The notes beneath the pieces were generated by a model, which searched no databases, was not told where the DNA came from, and saw only the letters and a program-made list of their open reading frames with translations. 64,000 nt of DNA, taken from positions 496,001 to 560,000 of the forward strand of contig WJYM01000001.1 in NCBI GenBank assembly GCA_009668205.1. Reading direction: 5' to 3'. Numbering within the stretch: position 1 is the first letter of the stretch; the number at the start of each line of letters is the position of its first letter. This document shows, in pieces, positions 20,154-31,307 of the stretch. Source of the stretch: Enterobacteriaceae bacterium RIT691 (GTDB lineage Bacteria > Pseudomonadota > Gammaproteobacteria > Enterobacterales > Enterobacteriaceae). Both the position numbers and the translations under genes were made by a program.

Positions 20154-21053
20154 ATGTTTTCGGGATTGCTGATTATTCTGGTGCCACTGGTGGCAGGTTA
20201 CCTGATTCCACTGCGGCAACGTCACGCTCTGCAGTTGATTAACCGACTGCTGAGCTGGATTGTTTACGTTATTCTTTTTTTTATGGGCATAAGCCTGGCC
20301 TTCCTGGATAATCTGGCAAGCAATCTGTTAGCCATTCTCCATTATTCTGCGATCAGTATTGTCGTTATTCTGTTGTGCAATATTATTGCCCTGCTATGGC
20401 TGGAGCGCAGCCTACCCTGGCGACACAATCACAGTCAGGAAAAATTACCCTCACGAATTGCAATGGCTTTAGAGTCATTACAGCTGTGCGGCGTGGTGTT
20501 ATTAGGATTTATCTTAGGACTGACCGGCTGGCCGATTTTGCAACATGCCACCGAAGCCAGCGAATATACGCTGATCTTCCTGCTGTTCCTGATTGGTATT
20601 CAGCTTCGCAATAATGGCATGACCCTGAAACAGATTGTCCTGAACCGCCGGGGAATGATTGTGGCCGTGGTGGTAGTGGCCAGTTCATTAATCGGCGGGG
20701 TCATTAATGCCTTTATTCTCGACCTGCCGCTGAAAACGGGTCTGGCGATGGCCTCCGGATTTGGCTGGTATTCCCTTTCCGGCATTCTGTTAACGGAATC
20801 TTTCGGTCCGGTGATTGGTAGCGCGGCCTTCTTTAACGATCTGGCCCGAGAGCTGATCGCCATTATGCTGATCCCTGGGCTGGTGCAACGCAGCCGTTCG
20901 ACCGCGCTGGGCCTCTGCGGTGCCACGTCCATGGACTTCACCCTTCCCGTGCTGCAACGTTCCGGCGGACTTGAAATTGTGCCCGCCGCTATCGTGCACG
21001 GGTTTATTCTGAGCCTGTTAGTCCCACTGCTGATGGCATTCTTCTCCGCCTGA
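20154..21053 (+). CDS. lysO: Lysine exporter LysO
   Basis: LysO (formerly YbjE, DUF340) exports lysine and its toxic analogue thialysine across the inner membrane. The 299-residue product is as long as E. coli LysO, with about eight to ten hydrophobic helices and the conserved stretches FGWYSLSGILLTESFGP and GATSMDFTLPVLQR. The ATG at 20154 (MFSGLLIILVPL) is preceded by AAAGGA; an earlier in-frame ATG would add an unlikely extension. In E. coli the gene is controlled by ArgP; I did not identify a site here. Confidence 0.95.
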   Translation: MFSGLLIILVPLVAGYLIPLRQRHALQLINRLLSWIVYVILFFMGISLAFLDNLASNLLAILHYSAISIVVILLCNIIALLWLERSLPWRHNHSQEKLPSRIAMALESLQLCGVVLLGFILGLTGWPILQHATEASEYTLIFLLFLIGIQLRNNGMTLKQIVLNRRGMIVAVVVVASSLIGGVINAFILDLPLKTGLAMASGFGWYSLSGILLTESFGPVIGSAAFFNDLARELIAIMLIPGLVQRSRSTALGLCGATSMDFTLPVLQRSGGLEIVPAAIVHGFILSLLVPLLMAFFSA

Positions 21054-21086
21054 TACCTCCATGGCGGTAGAGTTCTGCCGCCAAAA

Positions 21087-21100
21087 TTGCGTTAAATCAA
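21087..21100 (+). promoter_or_regulatory. FNR-like site upstream of hcp
   Basis: TTGCG-TTAA-ATCAA matches the FNR consensus TTGAT-N4-ATCAA at 8 of 10 positions. A TATTCT at 21152-21157 would be the -10, which puts the site about 71 bases before the likely start, as for the FNR-activated hcp promoter of E. coli. Confidence 0.55.
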
Positions 21101-21159
21101 TCTCCCTGTAAGTTGCAGCACAATTCCCTTTTCTCCCTTTTCGCTGAGGCCTATTCTTA

Positions 21160-21182
21160 AACATGTATATTAAATATAACTT
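21160..21182 (+). promoter_or_regulatory. NsrR-like site over the hcp transcription start
   Basis: This 23-base imperfect palindrome (AACATGTAT left half, ATATAACTT right half) resembles the NsrR consensus built from AAGATGCAT half-sites. It would overlap the predicted start, the right place for NsrR repression relieved by nitric oxide. Confidence 0.5.
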
Positions 21183-21196
21183 TAAGGTAGCCCCTC

Positions 21197-22849
21197 ATGT
21201 TTTGTGTGCAATGTGAACAAACCATCCGTACTCCTGCCGGTAACGGCTGCGCCTATGCACAAGGGATGTGCGGTAAAACGGCAGAGACCTCCGACCTTCA
21301 GGATCTGCTGATCGCAACATTACAAGGCCTGTCGGCGTGGGCCGTGAAAGCTCGCGACTACGGCATTATCAATCACGACATTGATAGCTTTGCTCCCCGC
21401 GCCTTTTTCTCTACGCTGACCAACGTCAACTTCGATTCCCCACGCATTGTGGGCTATGCGCGCGAAGCCATTGCCCTGCGTGAAATGCTGAAGAGTGAAT
21501 GTCTGAAGCAGGATGCGAACGCGACGGTAGAAAACCCGATGGCGGATCTGCAGCTGGTAAGCGACTACCTCGGTGACCTGCAGCGCCAGGCAGCAGAATT
21601 TACCCCGAACAAAGATAAAGCCGCCATTGGCGACAACATTCTTGGCCTGCGTCTGCTGTGCCTGTATGGCCTGAAAGGCGCGGCGGCTTATATGGAACAC
21701 GCGCACGTACTGGGTCAATATAACAACGACATCTACGCGCAGTACCACACCATCATGGCGTGGCTCGGCACCTGGCCTGCCGATATGAATGCGCTGCTGG
21801 AATGCTCGATGGACATCGGCCAGATGAACTTCAAAGTGATGAGCATCCTGGACGCGGGCGAAACCACAACCTATGGCCACCCAACCCCCACTCAGGTCAA
21901 TGTGAAAGCCGTCGCAGGAAAATCCATTCTGATTTCCGGTCACGACCTGAAGGACCTTTATAACCTGCTGCTGCAGACCGAAGGCACCGGTGTGAACGTC
22001 TACACTCATGGCGAAATGCTGCCGGCACACGGTTATCCGGAACTGCGTAAGTTCAAACATCTGGTCGGCAACTACGGCAGCGGCTGGCAGAATCAGCAGG
22101 TGGAGTTTGCCCGCTTCCCGGGTCCGGTCATCATGACTTCTAACTGCATCATCGATCCGAACGTGGGTGAGTACACTAACCGCATCTGGACCCGTAGCAT
22201 CGTCGGCTGGCCGGGCGTTAGTCATCTTGAAGGCGACGATTTCGCCCCTGTTATTGCTCAGGCTCAGGCCATGGCGGGCTTCCCGTACAGCGAAATTGAA
22301 CACCTGATCACCGTAGGCTTTGGCCGCGAAACGCTGCTCGGCGCGGCAGACAGCCTGATCGATCTTGTCAGCCGTGAAAAACTGCGTCACATCTTCCTGG
22401 TCGGCGGTTGCGATGGCGAACGTACCGAGCGTAGCTACTTCACCGATTTCGCCACCAGCGTACCGGACGACTGCCTGATCCTGACCCTGGCGTGCGGGAA
22501 ATACCGCTTCAACAAGCTGGACTTCGGCGACATCGAAGGATTGCCACGCCTTATCGATGCGGGCCAGTGCAACGATGCCTACTCGGCCATCATTCTGGCG
22601 GTGACCCTGGCGGAAAAACTGGGCTGTGGCGTGAACGATCTGCCGCTGTCCCTGGTGCTCTCCTGGTTCGAACAGAAAGCCATCGTTATCCTGCTGACTC
22701 TGCTGTCACTGGGTGTGAAGAACATCGTGACCGGTCCAACTGCCCCTGGCTTCCTGACACCTGATCTGCTGGCCGTACTGAATGAGAAATTCGGTCTGCG
22801 TGCGACCACTCAGGTTGAGCAGGACCTGCAGCAAATGCTGTGCGCGTAA
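21197..22849 (+). CDS. hcp: Hydroxylamine/NO reductase, hybrid cluster protein Hcp
   Basis: Hcp is a cytoplasmic iron-sulfur protein that reduces nitric oxide at micromolar or lower levels in anaerobic cells. It is also described as an S-nitrosylase. The 550-residue product begins with the CVQC and CAYAQGMCG cysteines of the proximal cluster, and later cysteines ([22 protein letters not shown] regions) bind the hybrid cluster. The gene is followed at 10 bases by hcr, its reductase. The FNR- and NsrR-like sites upstream match its known control. It is distinct from the type VI secretion Hcp at 52620. Confidence 0.97.
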   Translation: MFCVQCEQTIRTPAGNGCAYAQGMCGKTAETSDLQDLLIATLQGLSAWAVKARDYGIINHDIDSFAPRAFFSTLTNVNFDSPRIVGYAREAIALREMLKSECLKQDANATVENPMADLQLVSDYLGDLQRQAAEFTPNKDKAAIGDNILGLRLLCLYGLKGAAAYMEHAHVLGQYNNDIYAQYHTIMAWLGTWPADMNALLECSMDIGQMNFKVMSILDAGETTTYGHPTPTQVNVKAVAGKSILISGHDLKDLYNLLLQTEGTGVNVYTHGEMLPAHGYPELRKFKHLVGNYGSGWQNQQVEFARFPGPVIMTSNCIIDPNVGEYTNRIWTRSIVGWPGVSHLEGDDFAPVIAQAQAMAGFPYSEIEHLITVGFGRETLLGAADSLIDLVSREKLRHIFLVGGCDGERTERSYFTDFATSVPDDCLILTLACGKYRFNKLDFGDIEGLPRLIDAGQCNDAYSAIILAVTLAEKLGCGVNDLPLSLVLSWFEQKAIVILLTLLSLGVKNIVTGPTAPGFLTPDLLAVLNEKFGLRATTQVEQDLQQMLCA

Positions 22850-22859
22850 GGAGAACACC

Positions 22860-23828
22860 ATGACCATGCCAACGCCACAATGCCCATGGCGGATGCAGGT
22901 TCACCACATCCGGCAGGAAACGCCGGATGTCTGGACGCTGTCATTAATTTGCCACGATCATTATCCGTACCGCGCCGGGCAGTATGCGCTGGTCAGCATC
23001 GGTCATTCCGCCGACACGCTGCGCGCTTACACCCTGTCCTCCACGCCGGGCGTGAGTGAGTACATTACGCTGACCATCCGTCGCATTGACGAAGGAAAAG
23101 GTTCTGGCTGGCTGACGCATGACGTGAAGCGTGGCGACTATCTGTGGCTGTCCGACGCTCAGGGCGAATTCACCTGTGAAGATAAGCCGACGGACAAACT
23201 GCTGTTACTGGCGGCAGGCTGCGGCGTTACCCCGATTATGTCGATGCGCCGCTGGCTGGCGAAACACCGTCCACACGCTGACGTGCAGGTGATTTTCAGC
23301 GTTCGTTCGCCGCAGGATGTGATTTTTGCCGAGGAATGGCGCAACTATCCGGTCACGCTGGTCGCAGAGCACAATGCGACCCACGGTTTTGTCTCTGGCC
23401 GTCTGACCACGTCCCTGCTGGAATGCGTACCTGATATCGCTTCACGCACGGTAATGACCTGTGGACCGGCGCCCTACATGGACTGGGTTGAGGAACATGC
23501 CCGGCAGCTTGGCGTCACGCGTTTCTATAAAGAGCAGTTCTTCACGCCAGTGGCAGAAGCCGCCACCCACGGGCTGAAAATCACCAAACTGCAGCCCGCA
23601 AAGGCATTTTACGCCCCGGTGGGTAGCACGCTGCTGGAAGCGCTGGAAAGCAATAAGGTGGCCGTGAATGCCGCCTGTCGGGCGGGCGTTTGCGGCAGTT
23701 GTAAAACCCGCGTACTGGAAGGTGATTACACCGTAAGCAGCACCATGACGCTCTCGGAGAAAGACATTGCCGACGGCTATGTGCTGGCCTGCTCGTGCCA
23801 TCCGCAAAGCGATTTAGTGCTGGCGTAA
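22860..23828 (+). CDS. hcr: Hcr, NADH oxidoreductase of Hcp
   Basis: Hcr passes electrons from NADH to Hcp and keeps it active. The 322-residue protein combines an FAD-binding domain (RAYTLSS about 60-66), an NAD-binding domain (AAGCGVTPI about 118-126; TCGPAPYM) and a C-terminal 2Fe-2S ferredoxin domain (CRAGVCGSCK about 280-289, plus a final Cys). The ATG at 22860 follows AAGGAG in the 10-base gap after hcp, so the two form an operon ending at the terminator near 23838. Confidence 0.96.
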   Translation: MTMPTPQCPWRMQVHHIRQETPDVWTLSLICHDHYPYRAGQYALVSIGHSADTLRAYTLSSTPGVSEYITLTIRRIDEGKGSGWLTHDVKRGDYLWLSDAQGEFTCEDKPTDKLLLLAAGCGVTPIMSMRRWLAKHRPHADVQVIFSVRSPQDVIFAEEWRNYPVTLVAEHNATHGFVSGRLTTSLLECVPDIASRTVMTCGPAPYMDWVEEHARQLGVTRFYKEQFFTPVAEAATHGLKITKLQPAKAFYAPVGSTLLEALESNKVAVNAACRAGVCGSCKTRVLEGDYTVSSTMTLSEKDIADGYVLACSCHPQSDLVLA

Positions 23829-23837
23829 AACGACAGT

Positions 23838-23867
23838 AAACGTCGGGCTCCAGGCCCGACGTTTTTA
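23838..23867 (+). terminator. Terminator after hcr
   Basis: A perfect 11-bp stem (aaacgtcgggc 23838-23848 with gcccgacgttt 23854-23864, loop tccag) is followed by TTA. Confidence 0.8.
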
Positions 23868-24077
23868 TTGCCAGGCCGAACCACGGACCAGGCTCTCAAT
23901 CGCCCACGCGCCAACAGCATATTCATTATTTGAACCTTTCCCTTTTCCCAGAACGAAAACCCGCTCTTGCCGAAAATCGCACCAATAAACCTGTTAAAGC
24001 CAAGGTTAATTCAACGGGCACACCCGCGAGTTTCATCTAAGCTTGTTATCGGTATCACAAAACGGAGAAGGACACTC

Positions 24078-25796
24078 ATGAAACAGACTGTGGCAGCTTA
24101 CATTGCAAAAACGCTGGAACAGGCAGGGGTAAAACGTATCTGGGGCGTCACCGGCGACTCCCTCAACGGGCTTAGCGATAGCCTGAACCGGATGGGCACT
24201 ATCGACTGGATGGCGACGCGACACGAAGAAGTGGCCGCGTTTGCCGCCGGTGCTGAAGCCCAGTTAACCGGTGAACTGGCGGTATGCGCCGGGTCATGCG
24301 GGCCAGGAAACCTGCATCTGATTAACGGTTTATTCGACTGTCATCGCAACCACGTTCCGGTGCTGGCCATTGCGGCCCACATCCCTTCCAGTGAAATCGG
24401 TAGCGGCTATTTTCAGGAAACCCATCCGCAGGAGCTGTTTCGTGAATGCAGCCATTACTGCGAGCTGGTCTCCACGCCGGAACAGATCCCTCAGGTGCTG
24501 GCCATCGCGATGCGCAAAGCCGTGCTCAACCGCGGCGTTTCCGTGGTCGTGTTGCCGGGTGACGTGGCGCTGAAGGCCGCACCAGAAACGGCCAGCACGC
24601 ACTGGTATCACGCGCCGCAGCCTGTTGTGGTGCCCGAAATCAACGAACTGCATAAGCTCGCCCAACTGTTACGTTACTCCAGCAATATTGCCCTGCTCTG
24701 CGGCAGCGGCTGCGCCGGTGCGCATAAAGAGCTGCTGGAATTTGCCGGGAAGCTCAAAGCCCCCATCGTTCACGCTATGCGCGGCAAGGAGCACGTTGAG
24801 TATGACAATCCTTATGACGTGGGGATGACCGGGCTTATCGGATTCTCTTCAGGTTTTCATACGATGATGAACGCCGACACGCTGGTGCTGCTCGGCACCC
24901 AGTTCCCTTATCGCGCGTTCTACCCCACCGATGCCAAAATCATTCAGATCGACATCAATCCCGCCAGCATTGGCGCGCACAGCAAAGTGGATATGGCGCT
25001 GATCGGGGATATCAAAACCACGCTGCGCACGCTTACACCGCTGCTGGAGGAGAAAAAAGATCGGCAGTTTCTCGATAAGGCCCTGGAACACTATCGCGAG
25101 GCACGGAAAGGATTGGATGAGCTGGCAAAACCCAGCGACAAAGCCATTCATCCCCAGTATCTGGCCCAGCAAATCAGCCACTTTGCTGCCGACGATGCCA
25201 TTTTTACCTGCGATGTAGGTACCCCGACCGTCTGGGCCGCACGCTATCTGAAGATGAACGGCAGGCGTCGACTGCTGGGTTCGTTCAACCACGGGTCAAT
25301 GGCGAATGCCATGCCGCAGGCGCTGGGGGCAAAAGCCACCGCGCCAGACCGCCAGGTCGTCGCCCTGTGCGGCGATGGGGGCTTCAGTATGCTGATGGGG
25401 GATTTCCTCTCCGTCGCACAGCTGAAACTGCCGATCAAAATCATCATCTTCAACAACAGCGTGCTCGGCTTTGTGGCGATGGAGATGAAAGCCGGAGGTT
25501 ATCTGACCGATGGCACCGAACTGCACGACACGAATTTTGCCAATATCGCTGAAGCCTGCGGCATCAAAGGCTTTCGCGTGGAGAAAGCTGTCGAGCTGGA
25601 TGACGCGCTCCAGCAGGCCTTTAGCATCGACGGTCCGGCGCTGGTGGATGTGGTGGTGGCGAAAGAAGAGCTGGCCATTCCGCCGCAAATTAAACTGGAA
25701 CAGGCCAAGGGTTTCAGTCTGTATATGCTGCGCGCGATCATCAGCGGTCGCGGTGATGAAGTGATCCAACTGGCGAAAACCAACTGGCTCAGGTAA
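24078..25796 (+). CDS. poxB: Pyruvate dehydrogenase (ubiquinone) / pyruvate oxidase PoxB
   Basis: PoxB oxidises pyruvate to acetate and CO2 and passes electrons to ubiquinone at the inner membrane, mainly in stationary phase. The 572-residue length equals E. coli PoxB. It has an N-terminal thiamine-diphosphate pyrimidine domain (conserved Glu in TRHEEVA), a central FAD domain, a C-terminal diphosphate-binding domain ([12 protein letters not shown]) and a lipid-activated tail. The ATG at 24078 follows GGAGAAGGAC; the upstream extension is discarded. poxB, ltaE, ybjT and ybjS run in the same direction with short gaps. Confidence 0.97.
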   Translation: MKQTVAAYIAKTLEQAGVKRIWGVTGDSLNGLSDSLNRMGTIDWMATRHEEVAAFAAGAEAQLTGELAVCAGSCGPGNLHLINGLFDCHRNHVPVLAIAAHIPSSEIGSGYFQETHPQELFRECSHYCELVSTPEQIPQVLAIAMRKAVLNRGVSVVVLPGDVALKAAPETASTHWYHAPQPVVVPEINELHKLAQLLRYSSNIALLCGSGCAGAHKELLEFAGKLKAPIVHAMRGKEHVEYDNPYDVGMTGLIGFSSGFHTMMNADTLVLLGTQFPYRAFYPTDAKIIQIDINPASIGAHSKVDMALIGDIKTTLRTLTPLLEEKKDRQFLDKALEHYREARKGLDELAKPSDKAIHPQYLAQQISHFAADDAIFTCDVGTPTVWAARYLKMNGRRRLLGSFNHGSMANAMPQALGAKATAPDRQVVALCGDGGFSMLMGDFLSVAQLKLPIKIIIFNNSVLGFVAMEMKAGGYLTDGTELHDTNFANIAEACGIKGFRVEKAVELDDALQQAFSIDGPALVDVVVAKEELAIPPQIKLEQAKGFSLYMLRAIISGRGDEVIQLAKTNWLR

Positions 25797-25834
25797 AAAG
25801 AGAGGCATAACCCTGATGCAAAAAAGGAAATGCC

Positions 25835-26836
25835 GTGATCGATTTACGTAGTGATACCGTCACCCGCCCGAGTCGTGCCATGCTGGAACAGATGATGGCC
25901 GCCCCGGTCGGGGATGATGTGTACGGGGATGACCCGACCGTTAATGAACTGCAACGCTATGCGGCGGAGCTCGGCGGCAAAGAAGCTGCCCTGTTTCTGC
26001 CAACGGGAACCCAGGCCAATCTGGTGGCCCTGCTGAGCCACTGCGAGCGTGGTGAAGAATATATCGTAGGCCAGGGGGCGCATAACTATCTGTACGAAGC
26101 GGGCGGTGCCGCCGTTCTCGGCAGCATTCAACCACAGCCGATTGACGCCGCACCGGATGCCACGCTGCCTCTTGATAAAGTCGCCGCCAAGATTAAAGCC
26201 GACGACATCCACTTCGCCCGCACTAAGCTGCTGAGCCTTGAAAACACCCACAACGGTAAAGTGCTGCCGCGCGAATACCTGAAAGAGGCCTGGGAATTCA
26301 CCCGCGAACGCAAACTGGGCCTGCACGTTGACGGCGCACGTATCTTTAACGCCATCGTTGAGTACGGCTGCGAGTTGAAAGACATCACGCAATACTGTGA
26401 CTCGTTCACTATCTGCCTGTCAAAAGGCCTTGGAACCCCGGTGGGCTCTCTGCTGGTTGGCAACGCCGATTACATTAAGCGTGCCAATCGCTGGCGTAAA
26501 ATGACCGGCGGCGGTATGCGCCAGGCAGGTATTCTGGCCGCAGCGGGTTTGTATGCGCTGAAGAACAATGTACAGCGTCTGAAGGATGACCACGACAATG
26601 CGGCCTGGATGGCGGCACAGCTGAAAGAGATCGGCGCGGATGTGATGCGCCATGACACCAACATGCTGTTCGTGCGCGTCGGCGAAGAACACGCTGCAGC
26701 GCTGGGCGAGCATCTGAAGGCCAACGGCGTGCTGATCAACGCCTCGCCGATTGTGCGCCTGGTGATGCATCTGGACGTAAACCGTGAGCAGCTGGCGCAG
26801 GTCGTCTCTCTCTGGAAAACCTTTTTACAGCGATAA
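25835..26836 (+). CDS. ltaE: Low-specificity L-threonine aldolase
   Basis: LtaE is a pyridoxal-phosphate enzyme that splits L-threonine and L-allo-threonine to glycine and acetaldehyde. The 333-residue product starts [13 protein letters not shown] and has the catalytic lysine in [12 protein letters not shown] (about residue 197) and the cofactor-aspartate segment [10 protein letters not shown]. The start codon is GTG at 25835, preceded by AAAGGAAA. It is 38 bases downstream of poxB and 13 bases before ybjT. Confidence 0.96.
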   Translation: MIDLRSDTVTRPSRAMLEQMMAAPVGDDVYGDDPTVNELQRYAAELGGKEAALFLPTGTQANLVALLSHCERGEEYIVGQGAHNYLYEAGGAAVLGSIQPQPIDAAPDATLPLDKVAAKIKADDIHFARTKLLSLENTHNGKVLPREYLKEAWEFTRERKLGLHVDGARIFNAIVEYGCELKDITQYCDSFTICLSKGLGTPVGSLLVGNADYIKRANRWRKMTGGGMRQAGILAAAGLYALKNNVQRLKDDHDNAAWMAAQLKEIGADVMRHDTNMLFVRVGEEHAAALGEHLKANGVLINASPIVRLVMHLDVNREQLAQVVSLWKTFLQR

Positions 26837-26849
26837 GTAAGGGAACATC

Positions 26850-28292
26850 GTGCCGCAAACCATTCTGGTGCTCGGCGCCAGCGGCTATATTGGCCAACAC
26901 CTGGTGACCGAACTTAGCGCACAGGGTTTTACCGTGCGGGCTGCGGCACGCAACACCGACAGGCTACAAAAACTGGCGCTGCCAGGCGTCAGCTGTCATC
27001 ACGTGGACCTGCACTGGCCGACTGAGTTACCGGCCCTGCTGCAGGGGGTGGACACAGTCTATTACCTGGTTCACGGCATGGGTGAAGGCGGTGATTTTGT
27101 CGCCCATGAGCGTCAGGTGGCGCTCAACGTGCGGGATGCGCTGCGTGAACAGCAGGTGAAACAGGTGATTTTTCTGAGCTCACTTCAGGCCCCGGAGAAT
27201 GAACAATCCGATCACCTGCGTGCGCGACAGATAACCGGCGACCTGCTGCGTGAAGCCGGTATTCCGGTCACTGAGCTCAGAGCCGGTATTATTGTTGGCG
27301 CTGGCTCTGCGGCCTTTGAAGTGATGCGCGATATGGTCTACAACCTTCCGGTGCTGACCCCTCCGCGCTGGGTCCGTTCGCGCACCTCGCCCATTGCGCT
27401 GGAAAACTTGCTCCATTATCTGGTGGCGCTACTTGAGCATCCTGCCGATCGGCATCGCGTGCTGGAAGCCGCCGGGCCGGATGTCCTCAGCTACCAACAG
27501 CAGTTTGAGCATTTTATGCAGATAAGCGGACGCCATCGCCCGCTGATCCCCATCCCTTTCCCCACCCGTTGGATTTCCGTCTGGTTTCTTAATGTGATCA
27601 CGTCGGTACCGCCAACGCTTGCCAAAGCGCTGATCCAGGGACTCAAACACGATCTTCTGGCTGACGATCGCGAACTGCGCGCCTTGATCCCACAAACGTT
27701 GATCTCTTTTGATGACGCGGTAAAACGCACGCTGAAAGAAGAGGAGCAGTTGATGAACTCCAGCGACTGGGGCTATGACGCCCAGGCGTTTGCCCGCTGG
27801 CGGCCAGAGTATGGATATTTCCCAAAGCAGGCGGGATGCACGGTTAAAACGTCCGCCAGCCTCGCGTCACTCTGGCAGGTCGTCAACCAACTCGGCGGCA
27901 AAGAGCGCTATTTCTTTGGCAATATCCTGTGGGATATCCGGGCGCTGATGGATTGCGCGATCGGGCATAAGCTGGCAAAAGGCCGTCCGGATACCGCATT
28001 TTTGCAAACCGGCGATACGGTCGACAGCTGGAAGGTCATCATCGTGGAGCCGGAGAAACAGCTTTCCCTGCTGTTTGGCATGAAGGCTCCGGGCCTGGGG
28101 CGATTGACGTTCTCGCTCAAAGACAAGGGCGACCATCGCGAAATTGACGTTCGCGCCTGGTGGCATCCGCACGGTATGCCAGGCTTATTCTACTGGCTGC
28201 TGATGATCCCCGCGCATTTGTTCATTTTTAAAGGAATGGCAAAGCGGATTGCCAGGCTTGCGGAAGAAATCACGCGCAAACAGACGGATTGA
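26850..28292 (+). CDS. ybjT: YbjT, NAD(P)-binding Rossmann protein with DUF2867 domain
   Basis: The 480-residue protein joins an atypical short-chain-dehydrogenase-like Rossmann domain (GASGYIGQH at residues 9-17; about 1-300) to a C-terminal DUF2867 domain (about 330-475) that ends in a hydrophobic segment ([16 protein letters not shown]). Its substrate is unknown. It starts at GTG 26850, 13 bases after ltaE, with AAGGGAA as ribosome site, so it is co-transcribed with it. Similarity to E. coli YbjT is high over the full length. Confidence 0.93.
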   Translation: MPQTILVLGASGYIGQHLVTELSAQGFTVRAAARNTDRLQKLALPGVSCHHVDLHWPTELPALLQGVDTVYYLVHGMGEGGDFVAHERQVALNVRDALREQQVKQVIFLSSLQAPENEQSDHLRARQITGDLLREAGIPVTELRAGIIVGAGSAAFEVMRDMVYNLPVLTPPRWVRSRTSPIALENLLHYLVALLEHPADRHRVLEAAGPDVLSYQQQFEHFMQISGRHRPLIPIPFPTRWISVWFLNVITSVPPTLAKALIQGLKHDLLADDRELRALIPQTLISFDDAVKRTLKEEEQLMNSSDWGYDAQAFARWRPEYGYFPKQAGCTVKTSASLASLWQVVNQLGGKERYFFGNILWDIRALMDCAIGHKLAKGRPDTAFLQTGDTVDSWKVIIVEPEKQLSLLFGMKAPGLGRLTFSLKDKGDHREIDVRAWWHPHGMPGLFYWLLMIPAHLFIFKGMAKRIARLAEEITRKQTD

Positions 28293-28379
28293 GATTTTTT
28301 CTTCGCAGTTTCCCATTGCAAGTAAGCAGAATTCACGGAAAAATGCGCACGAAATTCTTTTCAGACACAGTGGATGGAT

Positions 28380-29393
28380 ATGAAGGTACTGGTCACCGGC
28401 GCCACCAGCGGTTTAGGCCGTAATGCGGTGGAATATCTGCGACGCAAAGGCATCAGCGTCAGAGCAACCGGTCGCAACGAAGCGATGGGGCGGCTACTGG
28501 AAAAAATGGGCGCTGAATTTGTCCATGCGGATCTGACCGAGCTGGTGTCCTCGCAGGCGAAAGTGTTGCTCGCCGATATCGATACGCTGTGGCACTGCTC
28601 AAGCTTCACCTCTCCCTGGGGAACGCAGGAAGCGTTTGATTTAGCCAACGTCCGTGCCACCCGTCGTCTGGGCGAATGGTCAGTGGCCTGGGGCGTGCGC
28701 AATTTCATCCATATCTCTTCCCCTTCGCTGTACTTTGATTTTCACCATCGCCGTGACATTCAGGAAGCGTTTCGTCCGCAGCGATTTGCCAATGAATTTG
28801 CCCGTAGCAAAGCGGCGGGTGAAGAAGTGATTGGCCTGTTGGCACAGGCGAACCCGAATACCCGGTTTACCGTGCTGCGTCCGCAAAGTCTTTTCGGGCC
28901 GCATGACAAAGTCTTTATTCCTCGGCTGGCGCAAATGATGCACCACTACGGGAGCGTGCTGCTGCCTCGCGGCGGCGCGGCGCAGGTCGATATGACCTTT
29001 TATGAAAACGCCGTACACGCAATGTGGCTGGCCAGCCAGCCACACTGTGACGCACTCCCGTCAGGCCGGGCGTACAATATTACCAACGGTGAGCCGCGCA
29101 GTCTGAAAAGCATTGTGCAGAAGCTGATTGATGAGCTGGAGATTAAGTGCCGCATTCGCTCGGTGCCCTACCCTATGCTCGACATGGTCGCCCGCAGCAT
29201 GGAGCGATTCGGCAACAAAGCTGCGAAAGAGCCCTCGTTCACCCACTACGGGGTGTCCAAACTGAACTTCGACTTTACGCTGGACATCAGCCGCGCGGAA
29301 AAAGAGTTGGGTTACAAACCCATCGTAACCCTGGATGAAGGCATTGTGCAGACGGCCCATTGGTTGAAAGACCACGGCAAACTGCACCGCTAG
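28380..29393 (+). CDS. ybjS: YbjS, NAD(P)-dependent epimerase/dehydratase-like protein
   Basis: This extended short-chain dehydrogenase of about 337 residues has the N-terminal nucleotide motif GATSGLGRN (about 6-14) and the family fold of nucleotide-sugar epimerases and 3-beta-hydroxysteroid dehydrogenases. The usual YxxxK is not obvious: FHHRRD and ARSKAAGEE lie where it is expected. Its substrate is unknown. The ATG at 28380 gives MKVLVTG and the E. coli length; an ATG two codons upstream (28374) is possible. It follows ybjT in the same direction and converges on amiD. Confidence 0.92.
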   Translation: MKVLVTGATSGLGRNAVEYLRRKGISVRATGRNEAMGRLLEKMGAEFVHADLTELVSSQAKVLLADIDTLWHCSSFTSPWGTQEAFDLANVRATRRLGEWSVAWGVRNFIHISSPSLYFDFHHRRDIQEAFRPQRFANEFARSKAAGEEVIGLLAQANPNTRFTVLRPQSLFGPHDKVFIPRLAQMMHHYGSVLLPRGGAAQVDMTFYENAVHAMWLASQPHCDALPSGRAYNITNGEPRSLKSIVQKLIDELEIKCRIRSVPYPMLDMVARSMERFGNKAAKEPSFTHYGVSKLNFDFTLDISRAEKELGYKPIVTLDEGIVQTAHWLKDHGKLHR

Positions 29394-29396
29394 GTT

Positions 29397-30233
29397 TTAC
29401 CCCTGCCCGTATTTTTCCAGTAACGCTTCGGCGATGGCCTGCGTTTCTGCATCGGCCACGCCATCCCAGCGCCCGGGACGGAAGTGCATCTGGAACGCCA
29501 TGATCACCCGTTTTTTCTGGGTGTACGACATCCCCGGCGTCACTTCATAGCCATAACGCGACAGCAAATCGAGCACGGAGGCTGTCGCAACTGGCACCGA
29601 CGGCGCACGTCCATTGAGATAGAACGCCACACGGTTGGCATCAGGCCACGCCCCTATCCCCTGCTGCGCCAGTTCCCGCCACGGAAACTCTGGTCCCGGA
29701 TCGTCTTTGCGCTGCGGTGCAATATCCGCATGCGCCACCACGTTCTCCGGCTTAATCTGATAGCGGGCGATAATATCTTTCGCCAGCGGGATCAGCGCGG
29801 CTATCTGCGTTGGCGCAAAAGGAGCGAAAGTCTTTCCTGCCGCGGTTTTCTGCCAGCCATGATTTTCCAGCTCAATGCCAATCGAGGTGTCGTTGATGCG
29901 CGTGGCGCCGCGCCAGAAGCTCACTCCAGCGTGCCAGGCCAGATCCTTTTCCGGCACTAACTGCCAGATAAGCGGCTTGCCTTTGTGCTCAGGCGGATCC
30001 TCCGGCACCAGATAATGGGCGCTGACTTGCTTATCCGTCAGGGTTTCAAGGGAGGTTTCAAAATCACCGGCAGTGTAATGAAGCACCAGCACTTTAATGC
30101 GCGGATAGGCATTTTGCGCCGGATGCCCGGTATCGAGCACATAGCCCGGCTTTTCGATGATTTGCTTGGCGCGTTCACTGTTGCTGGCGCACCCGGCCAG
30201 CAACAGCGTGAGGAGTATAATCAGACGTTTCAT
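29397..30233 (-). CDS. amiD: AmiD, outer-membrane N-acetylmuramoyl-L-alanine amidase
   Basis: AmiD is a zinc amidase that cuts the amide bond between muramic acid and the stem peptide, including anhydro-muropeptides, from the inner face of the outer membrane. The 278-residue protein has a lipobox signal (LLLAGC, Cys about 15), a type 2 amidase domain with likely zinc ligands in VLHYTAGD and VAHADIAPQRKDDPG, and a C-terminal peptidoglycan-binding domain (about 205-275). Its ATG overlaps the ybjQ stop (TGATG), so the two are translationally coupled. Confidence 0.95.
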   Translation of the reverse strand: MKRLIILLTLLLAGCASNSERAKQIIEKPGYVLDTGHPAQNAYPRIKVLVLHYTAGDFETSLETLTDKQVSAHYLVPEDPPEHKGKPLIWQLVPEKDLAWHAGVSFWRGATRINDTSIGIELENHGWQKTAAGKTFAPFAPTQIAALIPLAKDIIARYQIKPENVVAHADIAPQRKDDPGPEFPWRELAQQGIGAWPDANRVAFYLNGRAPSVPVATASVLDLLSRYGYEVTPGMSYTQKKRVIMAFQMHFRPGRWDGVADAETQAIAEALLEKYGQG

Positions 30234-30553
30234 CAGCGCAGTTTCACCGCGGTACCGCTGACGCTGACCATCAGCATACTGCTGTCCTTACCGACGGTTT
30301 CATAGTCGATATCAATCCCGACAACGGCATCGGCCCCCAGCGTTTTGGCCTGTTCGCCAAGCTCCTGAAAAGCGATTTCACGCGCCTTGCGCAGCTCTTT
30401 TTCGTACGCACCGGAACGACCGCCGACGATATCGCGGATACCGGCGAAGAAATCGCGAAAAATATTGGCCCCAAGAATGGCTTCTCCGGTGACCACACCA
30501 CAATATTCGGTGATGGTACGCCCTTCCAGCGTCGGGGTGGTTGAGAATAACAT
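30233..30553 (-). CDS. ybjQ: YbjQ, UPF0145 heavy-metal-binding-type protein
   Basis: The 106-residue member of the YbjQ/UPF0145 family forms pentameric rings in solved relatives and is sometimes called a heavy-metal-binding domain, but its function is unproven. Conserved segments are [28 protein letters not shown] and [15 protein letters not shown]-like near the C-terminus. The ATG follows AGGAGGA. It is the first gene of a two-gene unit with amiD. Confidence 0.93.
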   Translation of the reverse strand: MLFSTTPTLEGRTITEYCGVVTGEAILGANIFRDFFAGIRDIVGGRSGAYEKELRKAREIAFQELGEQAKTLGADAVVGIDIDYETVGKDSSMLMVSVSGTAVKLR

Positions 30554-30663
30554 TCGTCCTCCTGCTTCAATGCCTTAGCTCTGTTAATCAAACACATTAT
30601 CGTACCGATACGCTATGCTTGAAAACATCTAAATACCGTAGTCAGTCTATAAGGAAATCATCC

Positions 30664-31176
30664 ATGCGCTACTCAGCGATTGCTCTTCTTGCTCCCTGCG
30701 CCCTTCTGCTCAGCGCCTGTACCACCGTCACCCCTGCTTTCCAGGATATTGGTACCCGCTCAGGTCCTTGCGTGGAAGGCGGACCGGATACCGTTGCGCA
30801 GAAGTTTTACGACTACCGCATTCAGCACAAAAATGACGATCTGGCCGGCCTGCGTCCGTACCTGAGCGATTCACTGGCTAAAGAACTTAACGATGTCAGC
30901 AAGGATCCGAATAAACGCACTCTTCTGCAGCCAGATATTTTCTCCAGCCGGACCACGCTGCCAGACAGCGCTGAAGTGGCCAGCGCCAGCACCATCCCGA
31001 ATACCGATGCACGCAACATTCCGCTGCGCGTTCAGCTGAAACAGGGCACTCAGAGCTGGCAGGATGAAGTGCTGATGATCCGTGAAGGCCAGTGCTGGGC
31101 GGTCGATGATGTTCGCTATCTCGGTGGCAGCGTCCATGCCCCGGCAGGGACGCTGCGTCAGGTGATTGAGAAGTAA
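30664..31176 (+). CDS. ybjP: YbjP, conserved lipoprotein
   Basis: The 170-residue lipoprotein has a lipobox (LLLSACTT, Cys about 19). After processing it continues with TTVTPAF, which has no Asp at position +2, so it should go to the outer membrane. The DUF3828-like body has the conserved GPCVEGGPDTVAQKFYDYR and the C-terminal GQCWAVDDVRYLGG. Work on E. coli links YbjP to TolC-dependent pumps; I treat its function as open. The ATG at 30664 (MRYSAIALL) follows AAGGAAA. Confidence 0.92.
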   Translation: MRYSAIALLAPCALLLSACTTVTPAFQDIGTRSGPCVEGGPDTVAQKFYDYRIQHKNDDLAGLRPYLSDSLAKELNDVSKDPNKRTLLQPDIFSSRTTLPDSAEVASASTIPNTDARNIPLRVQLKQGTQSWQDEVLMIREGQCWAVDDVRYLGGSVHAPAGTLRQVIEK

Positions 31177-31307
31177 TCCCCCCGCAATTCCCCTTTAATC
31201 ACTCAGGGTAAATGTCTGGCATTCTGTGATGAATGCCGACATTTATTCCTCCGCCCCTACGACCTCGCTATTTTGTGCTAACTTTAAGTGTAAACGTGGT
31301 TTATATT

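Noticed and set aside
21320-22390. Long open frame (356 codons) on the minus strand
   Set aside because: It is antisense to hcp (hybrid cluster protein) and has no family features.
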